From Brasenia schreberi (taxonomy: Eukaryota > Streptophyta > Magnoliopsida > Nymphaeales > Cabombaceae), in assembly GCA_036023115.1 (NCBI GenBank), contig JAYKKT010000055.1, positions 12,710,501 through 12,774,500 of the forward strand: a stretch of DNA of 64,000 nucleotides, in the 5' to 3' direction. Shown in pieces: positions 55,010-64,000 of this stretch (positions are counted from its first letter, which is position 1; the number at the start of each line of letters is the position of its first letter). Both the position numbers and the translations under genes were made by a program. The notes under the pieces are model-generated. The model saw only the letters and a program-made list of their open reading frames with translations. It had not been told where the DNA came from and searched no databases.

Positions 55010-56884
55010 ATATGTCTGCATGAGCATGAAAAAACATCATTCATTGCATTCCTGAAAGCCTATATAGACGTTTTTGCATGGACATACGAAGACATGTCGG
55101 GTCTAGATCCAAAAATCATAGAGCATTGTCTTCCCCTAGATTCAGATTCAAAACCTATAAAGCAAAAGCTTAGAAAGATCCATCCGAACGTACACTCTCA
55201 AGTGAAAGAGGGTTTAGAAGATCTGCTAAAGGCTGGTTTTATAAAACCCATTGCGTATTCTGATTGGCTTTCAAACATTGTTGTAGTTCGAAAATCCAAT
55301 GGGAAAATTTGAATTTGCATCGATTTCAGAAATCTGAACGAAGCCATTCCAAAAGATAACTTCCCTTTGCCAAACATTGATTTGATAGTCGATAGCACTG
55401 CAAATCATGAGATGTTTTCTTTTATGGATGGCTACTCGGGTTATAATCAAATCAAGTTAGCCCCAAGAGATCAGGCTAAAACTGCTTTTACCACACCCTG
55501 GGGCACGTAGTGTTACACAGTCATGCCCTTTGGTTTGAAAAATGCCGGTGCCACATACCAAAGAGCCATGACTACGATCTTTCACGATCAAATTCACGAG
55601 CTTTTAGAAGTGTATGTGGATGATCTCTTGGTGAAATAAAAAACTCGAGGCACACACATCGAATCTTTGCAAAAAGTTTTCAAAAGACTGAGGCTTTACA
55701 AAGTGAAACTAAACCTTCAAAAGTGCGTCTTCAGAGTAGAATCCGGTAAGCTGTTAGGTTTTATGGTAAGCCAAAGGGGCATTGAAGTTGACCCCTCTAA
55801 GTGTCAAGCCATCACAGACATGTCTCCACCCTCTAATTTAACTCAAATCCGAAGCCTCCAAGGTCGCCTCCAATCGATTAGAAGGTTTATTTCAAACCTC
55901 GCAACGAGATGCGAACCTTTCAACAAGCTTTTGAGAAAAGGGGTGAAATTTGTATGGGACGACGATTGCCAAAAAGCTTTCGAAAGATTAGAAGCATATT
56001 TGGTTAATCCTCTAGTTTTAAAACCTCCAAAGCAAGGAAAATCACTTTTACTTTACATTTCTGTGCATATGAATGCATTGGGTGCTTTGTTAGCTCAATA
56101 TGAGGATGATACCCACAAAGAGTATGCTATTTACTATATTTCGAAAATTCTATTGGCTTATGAAAGAAACTATCAAGCCATGGAAAAAATGTGCTTGGCC
56201 TTGATATGGGCCTGCCAGAAATTTAGACACTACTTCCTAGATCACGAGATCTGGATAGTGTCTAGGCTTGATCCAATCAAGCACTTATTTGAAAAACCTA
56301 TGCTCATGGGTAGGCTGGGTAAATGGCAGCTCCTCTTAATGGAGTATGACTTAAAATTCCATCATCAAACCTCCATTAAGGGGCAAGCCCTCGCTGACTA
56401 TGTGGCCGATTTCCCTTTAGAAGATTCATATCCCATACTTGATGAAATGCCCGACGAGGGCATCTTTCTAAACAAATTTCAAAACCATATTTTAGCAAAC
56501 TACTTAAATGAAAACCAAGTGTGGAAGATGCACTTCGATGGGGCGAGAAACCAAAGGGGGGTTGGTGCGGGAGTCATCCTCATATCCCCCGAAAAGGGAG
56601 AAATCCCCATTGCTATTCGCCTAGATTTTGAATGTTCCAACAATACAGCCGAGTATGAAGCACTCATACAAGGCTTGAAAATTTCGAAAATTCTACGGGC
56701 ATCATGCATTGATGTCTTTGGAGACTCTTTACTTGTCATAAACCAAGTATTGAAAATTTATCAAGTCAAAAATGAAAAACTCCTTCCATACCATGTAGGA
56801 AGAGAGGACAATGGCATAGCAGACGCCCTTTCATCCTTAGGCTCAGCCCTAAGGGTCGATTCCACCTTGAGAACTCGTCCTTAG
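55010..56884 (+). pseudogene. E7 reverse transcriptase, RNase H and aRNH
   Basis: One frame with three in-frame stops: TGA at 55310 (where relatives have Arg CGA), TAG at 55508, TAA at 55637. Motifs: HEHEKTSFIAFLKAYIDVFAWTYEDM, KQKLRKIHPNVHSQVKEG, FSFMDGYSGYNQIKL, MPFGLKNAGATYQRAMT, EVYVDDLLVK; then in the open 55667-56884 piece LGFMVSQRGIEVDPSKC, the first RNase H with ISVHMNALGALL (no catalytic Asp), linker QALADYVADF, and second RNase H FDGARNQRG, NNTAEYEAL, FGDSLLVIN, REDNGIADALSS. About 17 residues are missing in frame before VGREDNG (near 56795) compared with E3 and E5. A frameshift near 56880 ends it. Confidence 0.93.
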
Positions 56885-56919
56885 AAATATGGCACTCACC
56901 CACTCCATCCATTCACGAT

Positions 56920-58200
56920 TTGGAGATTTGCCAAAACAACCAAAATTCCACTGAAAAACCCTGGTTTGAAGACATTAAAGATTTCTTAGAAAACGGAGGA
57001 TTTTCAGAATTCGCGTCGTCTAAAGACAAAGCTTTCATTCGAAAGATTTCAGCCCGATACATAATTTTGGGAGGGATTCTTTATAAAAAAAGTTTTACTG
57101 GCATCTTATTGAGGTATGTCGACCTTAAGGAGGCTAGGATGATAATGCATGAATTCCACGAAGGAGAATGTGGAGGGCATGTAAATGAAAACATGATGGC
57201 GATGAAAATACTTAGAGTCGGTTACTTTTGGTCCACTCTAAAGCAAGATTGTCATGATCATGTTAGAAAATGTCACCCATGTCAAGTGCATGGACACGCT
57301 CCATCATCAACCTTGCATTCCGTGGTCAGCCCATGGCCATTCACCATGTGGGCGTTTGACATCATAAGACCAATTTTTCCAAATGCATCAAATGGACATA
57401 GGTTTATCCTAGCAGCCATTGAGTATTTTTCTAAATGGGTTGAAGCTACCTCCCTGACTAATGTCCAGGGGCAACATGTAGTGGCATTCATTAAGAAAAA
57501 TATCTTGGCTCGATTTGGAGTTCCAAGAGACCTAGTGTCTGATAATGCCACCCCCTTCAAGAACGAGAGGATGGTAAAGTTATGTAACACTTATGGCATA
57601 ACTCACCACTTCTCATCGCCCTACTACCCTCAAGGCAACGGCCAAGCTGAGGCCACCAACAAGACTCTCGTAAGCATTATTGAGAAAACCTTAGAGAAGG
57701 CTAGGACATGGCATGAGAAGTTGGATGAAGCCTTATGGGCTTATAGGACTTCCATCCGGACTCCCACAAATGCCACGCCATTTGAGTTGGTCTTTGGCAC
57801 AAACGCCATTCTCCCCATTAATACCAAACTGCATTCATTCCATACATCACTTGCACTCGACCTTCCCCTAGAGACGTTTCAGCATGCTATAATGGCCGAG
57901 CATGATTTATTAGATGAAGGAAGGCTCCATGCTATGGATCATGCACATGCACACCGGCAAAGGATAGCTCGACACTACGAAAAGCATATGAAGCCTCGCC
58001 ACTTCATAGTGGGAGACCATGTATTGAAGATCGTCCACCATCGTGGCCCACATCCACTTGGAAAGTGGCGGCCCAAGTGGGATGGTCCTTATGTTGTACG
58101 TGGAACCACCATGAACAATGCATACTGGTTAATCGATGTTGAGGGTAGGAATTTAGCAGACCCTATGAATGCCCAATATTTGAAAAAATACCATGTGTAG
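56920..58200 (+). pseudogene. E7 integrase, open frame
   Basis: Starts in the aRNH-INT linker (MEICQNNQNSTEKPWFEDIKDFLENGGF). Integrase zinc finger HEFHEGECGGH and KCHPCQVHG; DDE core FDIIRPIF (relatives FDIIGPIF), VSDNATPF, YYPQGNGQAEATNKT with all three acidic residues present; C-terminal TNATPFELVFGTNAILP, RIARHYEKHMKPRHF, GPHPLGKWRPKWDGPYVV, ending KKYHV (58200). This is the best-kept integrase in the window; Gly to Arg in the first motif, Gly to Ala in SDNG and loss of HAI before PSS are oddities. It has no start of its own because it is part of the polyprotein. Confidence 0.92.
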
Positions 58201-58339
58201 GGTCTAAGCTAAATCCCCTTTTGTGAAAATATTTTGAGAAAATCTCCTTTGAAGCTTCAAGAGTGAGGATCAAAGTGGATCGTGTGACCCTGAATGAGAG
58301 AATCGATGCTTGTGAAAAAGTGGAGTTTTCAAAAACAGA
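58201..58339 (+). other. E7 3' untranslated interior, first part, ending in ACAGA
   Basis: Non-coding tail after the integrase stop, matching the reverse complement of 29690-29848. 58335-58339 is the ACAGA target-site duplication of the solo LTR that follows. Confidence 0.85.
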
Positions 58340-59129
58340 TGTAAACACCCCAAAATCCCATGATTTTCCCAGATCACCTAGTTTTGCAAAAAGCAGCCCC
58401 AAAGGGATATTTTGAGTCTAGAAACCCAAGAGCCTTCCAGGCAACCCTGTACATATGTTTAAACTATACATGTTCTAAAATATATGTTATATAGTTTTAA
58501 AACCTTTAAAAAGGTGTTTTGAAACTCTGAAAAGCAACTTGGCCTGATGAAAGCAGGACCAAAGGAGCAAAAGAGACCCCAGAACCGGAGCACATGTCAA
58601 GCCCGGCACATCAACTCTCGTATCAGATTCATCCCCAGAATCTCGGACATCCAAGCCCCTGTTACCAACAAAACTGTTTGAAATGGTCTCCGAAAGGTGA
58701 AAAGAGAAGCGGACGACAATGTTGGCGAAGACCCAACGCAAGACGGAGTATTGATGCTGTTAGGCCCCGCACAAACCGTTCGTTTCGAACACACCATGAA
58801 GGAGTCAGAAATTCAGATTTGGATCGGATCTGGACCATATATATCCAGACCCAAATCCAAACATGCATATGGATTTAGATTTAGATTTGGATCCAAAGAT
58901 CCAATCCAATATCCACATCCATGGCCCACATCACCTTCTCATAAATGGAGGTATGAGAGTGAATGGGGTGAAATATGAGTGAAAATGTGATAAGCTTGAC
59001 TTCTGTGTCAAGCTTTGGGTTAATCATGTGGGTTAGCCTAATGAGTGTGGGTTTAAGCTTTTATGCACCTACACCTAACCTAGGGCTGCACCAACTTGCT
59101 GCAACTAGGTCCATGGGTCATGCAAAGGC

Positions 59130-59400
59130 ATGCTCCTAACCCTAACCCTAAGCTAACCCACCTAACCTAGCATTTCCCCCTAAACCCGACCTAATCCTAG
59201 CCTAATCACCTAACCCATTTCCCTAATCCTAACCTAATCATCTAACCCACTTCCCTAATCCTTCCCTAAACCTAGCCTAATCCCCCTAACCTCACCCTAA
59301 TCCTAGCCTAAACACCTAACCCACTTCACTAAACTTCACCCTAAGCTCAACCCACCTAGCTAAGCCCTAAACCCCTAAACCAGCCCACCTAAATCCCTAG
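59130..59400 (+). repeat. Degenerate CCTAA-rich tract
   Basis: Counterpart of 21605-21870, slightly shorter. Confidence 0.75.
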
Positions 59401-59514
59401 CACACCATATCCCCAAACCACCCAAGACAAATATCTGGCCCACCTAAATGCCTAGCCCACCATATCCCCAAACCACCATCCCCAATACCAGCCCAAACCG
59501 ACCCCACTAAAGCC

Positions 59515-59520
59515 TATAAA
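59515..59520 (+). promoter_or_regulatory. Subtype II LTR TATA box
   Basis: TATAAAAAAAACCCC in the context homologous to 22024. Confidence 0.62.
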
Positions 59521-60468
59521 AAAAACCCCTTTTGGGGCGGGTTTTGCATGAGTTTTTGGGGCATCTCAGCCCTTTCTCTCCTCTCCCACCTGCTCTCTCT
59601 CTCTCACCCTCTTGGAACCCGCCACCTCCAACCTCCAGCAACACCACTCCACTCCACTCCACTTCGGCAGCATCACTCTCCACCTTCCCCACTTCAGTCG
59701 GCGCCACCTTCCACCATTCGGCCATCATCTTCCACTTCATCACCCGCCACCTCCACCCTTCGGCCAGCCTTCATCCCGGTTAGTACCCCATCTCAACACC
59801 ACCTCTTCTCCACTCCCCTCCATTCTTAGCCACACACCCACCACCTTTCCTTAGCCTAGCTAACATCCCACCTACCCGGCTGCACCACCTGCCACCTTCC
59901 AGCAACTGGCCACACCACCTGCCCACCTTCCCTTAGCCAGCTGCATCTTACACCCTCAACCTTACCTCTCCCTAAGACCTACCCCAAGCCTTAGTGGCAG
60001 CCCCTAACTAGCATCCTTACCTTCTCTAAGCACCCCAACCCCAGCCAAGGCAGCACCCCATCCACTCGGCTAGCGCCAAGGCGCCACCCGCCTGCACCTT
60101 CATCATCCGGCCAGCACCTTCCCTTGCCACGCCCATCCAAGGAGCTCCCTCTTGCAGCCCAAGGCGACTCTCTAGGCCAAGCGCAAGCAAGCCACACCCG
60201 GACCAGCTATACGTAAGTGCCTAACTCGGTTCTTGTTATAGACTTGCTTATGCTTGATTAAATTTGATACGGGGTTGTAATAATGGAGCGTTGTCTCCCC
60301 CCGCTTCTAATAATGTGGTTTGGCAAACCCACACACACGTGCACCTGAGCCTATTCCGCTCTTAGCTGTACACGATTTTGACACACACATGGGCCTAATC
60401 AGCCCTTAAGATATAGCTATACTTATATAATTTAAGTTGCGTGGGTTTTATTTAAGTCATGTGTGTTG

Positions 60469-60790
60469 TCTTTCAATTTTCACACTCACACACATTGAGC
60501 TTTCACTCTTATTCCCAAGACCCTAGTAAGGGCCTATTGCAATTTCGTTTTGGGGGTGTTTTCATTCATGTCATGTGCGTAGTATTTCAATTCTACACTC
60601 ACACACATTGAGCTTTCGCTCTTACTTCCAAGAACTTAGTCAAGGCCTATTGCAATTATATTTGGGTTTCATTTAAGTTGTGTGCGTAGTATTTCAATTC
60701 TACACTCACACATTGAGCTTTCGCTCTTACTCCCAAGACCTTAGTAAAGGCCTATTGCAATTATATTTGGGTTTCATTTACAACTTGTGT
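60469..60790 (+). repeat. LTR hairpin array
   Basis: Counterpart of 840-1170. Confidence 0.8.
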
Positions 60791-61530
60791 GAGTTGTCTT
60801 TCAATATACACACAACACCCATGCACACATTGGTGACCTTCGGGCCCACATATATTATAAATATTTCCTTTCGGCTATGTCTTTAAGATTTGAGTTTTAA
60901 GGTTCAGCAGTGTGCGTAGTCTTTACATATATACACGGCACACACTTGCACAATTGAGCCTTTCCGCTCTTAAGATATAGCCATATTTCCCTTTTGCAAT
61001 TTCCCTTTTGCAAATTTACATTAAGTCATTTCCCTTCCGCATTGTCTTTCCATTTGGGTTTTCCCTTTGGAGTTGCATGAGTTTGCATTGCATATACGCC
61101 ATACCACGAGTTAGAACGCATATTGCATCAAAGCAAACCCCACACTCCCGCTCAAAATCGCCCAACTTAGTTGGCCCGAAAAGGGATAAAAAGAAAGACA
61201 TAGGCACATGTAAATCCACGTGAAAATAAAACCTGAAAAACCATAAAAATCAGCCCAATCGAACACCTCAAACATTTTCCTTGGTTATCATGTTTAAAAC
61301 TCGATTTTCTAAGCATACAGACTGACCCTTGCGCATCGGTGCAAGAAGGTTTGCGACGAAAAGAGCTTGCTTGCTCATAGTCACCCCGATAGAAGTCAGA
61401 TTTTAAAACATTTCTTCGCTAGCTTAAGCAAGCTAGCTGGCATGCCCTTTTGCTAAAAATATGACTTAGACACACGAAAAGATTCGCTTCAGGCCTAAGA
61501 ACCAGAGGCGGAGAGCTTTCGGCGTCTACA

Positions 61531-62053
61531 ACAGATGAGTTATATTTCAAAAATCTTCATCTTACAAAGGAAGGCCTTGTTCAAAATAGCAAAATACTTG
61601 CAAGTACTACGTGCTATTTCTAAATAGGCTGATCTGGGATGAATCGAGTAAATTGAAATACGAGAAGCTGAAAATCCTTAGGATTGAAGCTAAAAGGTCT
61701 TTCTCTAAAAAAAAAACTAAATTGAAAAAAACCCGAACATCAAGCAACATAAGACCAGCTCACTTGATGCAGCAGGTCTTCATAAGACTCCCAAGTTTGA
61801 CTATTCTATAGTTAAGGCCTCTAGAAAGCCATATTTTCTAGCATATCATCCATGTCATTCACTCATATGTGCATGCATGGACATCAAATACATGATCCCA
61901 ATTAGGACTAGAACCGCATTAGGTAAAGTCCCCTTTGGCAAAAATCCCCTCTTACCGGGCACAAAGAAAACGTTTTTCTCAAAACTGGGACGATCCCGTA
62001 TTCTCGAGGACGAATCTAGGGAGAAAACAAAAAGGGGTGTTATCTTCTTTGCC
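61531..62053 (+). other. E7 3' untranslated interior, second part
   Basis: Counterpart of 1912-2904 with the 470-bp deletion. The join is seen at GAATCGAGTA/AATTGAAATACG (about 61641-61660). No gene. Confidence 0.84.
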
Positions 62054-62096
62054 ATTATCCAAATAAATTTGGATAATATTGCCAAAGAGGGGCATC
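62054..62096 (+). promoter_or_regulatory. E7 pre-PPT palindrome and polypurine tract
   Basis: ATTATCCAAAT/ATTTGGATAAT (62054-62077), then AAAGAGGGGCATC (62084-62096). Confidence 0.88.
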
Positions 62097-64000
62097 TGTA
62101 AACACCCCAAAATCAAATGATTTTCTAAAACAAACACTTGGTTTGTAAAACCACTTTAAAGCCAATTTTGAGTTTTCGAAAACCCAGGAGTTTAAAAGCT
62201 TTAAACTTTTTATCAAAACCCCTTTCGAAATATAGGTTTTCTTAAACTTAAGCCAAGTCCAAATTTTGTAAGCAGCCAAATCCAACAGGTGGAGCCTGAT
62301 TGAAAAGCAACTCCAACAGTAGGTCCGAAAGCCCAGAATTCAGTCCGACCTAATGAAAGTAGGATCAAAAAGCAAAAGGAGAGCCTAGACTAGAAGCAAA
62401 CTTTAGCCCTGGAACATGAAATGCAAAGCTAAAGTAGCAAGCAAAACCATCACGAATCCAAGCCCAAGCTTGAAATTCCACAATTCAGACGAAACGAAGT
62501 CCAGAAGGTGAAAAGGAGATCAAACGAAAAGGTTGGGGAAAACCCAACCCAAGACGAAGCACGGATGAAGCTAGGGCCCGTGAAAACCAGCCGTCTCGAA
62601 ACGCCAAGAAGGACTGAAGAAACGAAAATTTGGATTGGATTTGGACATAAATATCCAGATCCAGACCCAAATAGAGTTTGGATTGAATTTGGATAATAAA
62701 AACCAAATCCAAGATCCAAACCCCAGACCCATCCCCTTGCCTATAAATAGAGGTGAGGGGTGGATGAAAGTTTACGTTAACTTAAAGTGGGAGGCTTGGG
62801 AGAGAGAGCATAAAGTAAGAGAGAGAAGATTGGTGCGCTTGACTTGGTCAAGTGGGTTAGCCATATAGAGGGGAAAGGGGTTCAAGCCATGTGAGTTGGA
62901 CCTAACCTAGGGCTGCACCAACATGAAGAAAGGTGTGGGCATGGATCAAGCTGCCTTCCTTGGACACACGCCAACCTCCCCTTCCTCTTCGGTTAGTACC
63001 CTATCCTAACATCACCCTATCTTCACTCCCCCTCCACTCTCAGCCACCGCACCACCATCACCTCCCGGCCACCATCTGCCACCCTTCCCCATTCGACCAG
63101 ACACAACCCACTACACCACCCGCCAACCCTACCTTCCCCTTTGACAGTCCCTAGTTAGTCACCCTTAACCGTACCTCTTCCCTTAAACCACCCCTTAGCC
63201 AACACTCTAGCTAGCTCCCCTTTGCCATTCCTAATCCTCCCTAGTTACCCCAACCGGCCACCATCTAACCTGCCACTAGTCGGCCAGCCATAACCGACTG
63301 CACCTAACCACCCGCGGCCTTACACCCTCTTCTTTAGACAGCCCCTACTCACCCCTTAACTCCGCCTTTCCTAGGACCTGCCCCACACCTTAGTGACGCC
63401 CCCCTAACTACCCTAGCCCAAAGCACCACAGCAACACCCCCCCTTCCATCACCCGGCTAGCGCCAAGGTGCCACAACCGCTCTCTTGTCACCCGGCCAAC
63501 ACTCCTTTGCCGTGCCTTTCCGAGGAGCTCCCTCTTGCAGCCCAAGGCGACGCCCAAGCCCAAGCTCAAGCAAGTCACCTCCGGACCAGCTATATGTAAG
63601 TGCCTAACTCGGTCCTTGTTTACAGACTTGCTTAAGCTAAATTAAATTTGATACGGGGTTGTAATAACGGAGCACTGTCTCCCCCCGCTTGTAATAACGT
63701 GGCTTGGCACACCCACACACACGTGCACTTGAGCCTATCTCGCTCTTAGCCATGCACGATTTTGAACACACACGGGCCTAATCAGCCCTTAAGATATAAA
63801 CTTATTTATATAATTTAAGTTGCGTGGGGTTTTGCTTAAGTTGTGTGTGTTGTCTTTCAATTCTCGCACTCACACACATTGAGCTTTCGCTCTTATTTAC
63901 AAGACCCAAGTAAGGGCCGTGTTATCTTTTTTTCCTTGGGTTTAACTTCATGTCATGTGCGTAGTACTTCAATTCTCGCACTCACACACATTGAGCTTTC
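62097..64000 (+). repeat. E7 3' LTR, cut by the window end
   Basis: TGTAAACACCCC start; matches 2948-4851. TATA box 62742-62749. The hairpin array begins about 63838. About 950 bp more are expected. Confidence 0.9.
62742..62749 (+). promoter_or_regulatory. LTR TATA box
   Basis: TATAAATA in CCTATAAATAGAGGTGAGG, identical to 3593. Confidence 0.74.

Larger units (their letters stand above)
58340..61530 (+). mobile_element. Complete solo LTR, subtype II, with target-site duplication
   Basis: 3,191 bp, TGTAAACACC...GTCTACA, flanked by ACAGA at 58335-58339 and 61531-61535. No PPT on its left and no PBS on its right, and the flanks join into the uninterrupted tail seen in E4, so it is a solo LTR left by recombination between the LTRs of a former element. 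Old TATA position reads CATAAATGGAGG (58941); newer TATA at 59515. Hairpin array 60469-60790. Confidence 0.93.
51280..64000 (+). mobile_element. E7: gag-deleted Tat-type element with nested solo LTR
   Basis: Composite 5' LTR (51280-54658), PBS, gag stub (54801-about 55005), pol (55010-58200), 3' UTR interrupted by solo LTR 58340-61530, PPT (62084-62096), and 3' LTR 62097 running off the window. The interior right of 59620 is the right copy of the duplication, so E1 at the left edge is the duplicate of this element. Confidence 0.87.
59620..64000 (+). repeat. Right copy of the long direct duplication
   Basis: Matches 1-4851, with a 470-bp deletion at about 61650. It should continue past the window end to at least the LTR tip equivalent to 5800. 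Confidence 0.93.

Overview
The window is plant nuclear DNA made almost entirely of nested and rearranged Ty3/gypsy LTR retrotransposons of the Tat/Ogre type. Diagnostic signs are RT motifs YVDDLLVKSK and MPFGLKNAGATYQRAMT, a second archaeal-type RNase H between RNase H and integrase, a gag CX2HX4HX4C knuckle, and LTRs of about 3 kb that begin TGTAAACACC and end TCTACA or TTTACA. I found no host gene, tRNA, rRNA or CRISPR array. A large, repeat-rich plant genome is likely; the sequence does not let me name a species.

Layout, with elements named here. E1 (+): the 3' end of an element carrying a nested solo LTR (1-1911 visible), 3' LTR 2948-5800. E2 (-): 5801-16398, a non-autonomous element with 3' LTR 5801-8393 (truncated), interior 8394-13228 and 5' LTR 13229-16398; its pol is decayed, but two long ORFs stand where gag should be. 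E3 (+): 16399-23826, broken pol plus 3' LTR 20620-23826. E4 (-): 3' LTR 24208-25658, interior 25659-36567 interrupted by solo LTR 25886-28905, 5' LTR 36568-39390; this is the most complete gag-PR-RT-RH-aRNH-INT set, but broken. E5 (-): LTR 39391-42423 plus the 3' half of pol up to 45658. E6 (-): LTR piece 45660-46368, gag remnant, 5' LTR 47344-50447. E7 (+): composite 5' LTR region 50448-54658 with an inverted LTR piece inside it, gag stub, the best-kept pol (55010-58200), nested solo LTR 58340-61530 with target-site duplication ACAGA, and 3' LTR 62097 to beyond the window.

The first 4.85 kb and the last 4.38 kb are the same sequence at about 99% identity by eye, including the same solo LTR at the same insertion site. 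This indicates a segmental duplication spaced about 59 kb, or a false duplication in the assembly. The right copy has a 470-bp deletion bounded by AGTA microhomology.

The most interesting signals are non-coding. Every transcribed LTR leader carries arrays of about 110-bp units with paired small hairpins, one of which shows base-pair covariation. E2 LTR leaders contain a cluster of near-perfect palindromes with different arms. A perfect 10-11 bp palindrome sits a few bases upstream of the polypurine tract of every element. Two places hold inverted LTR pairs that should give fold-back transcripts.
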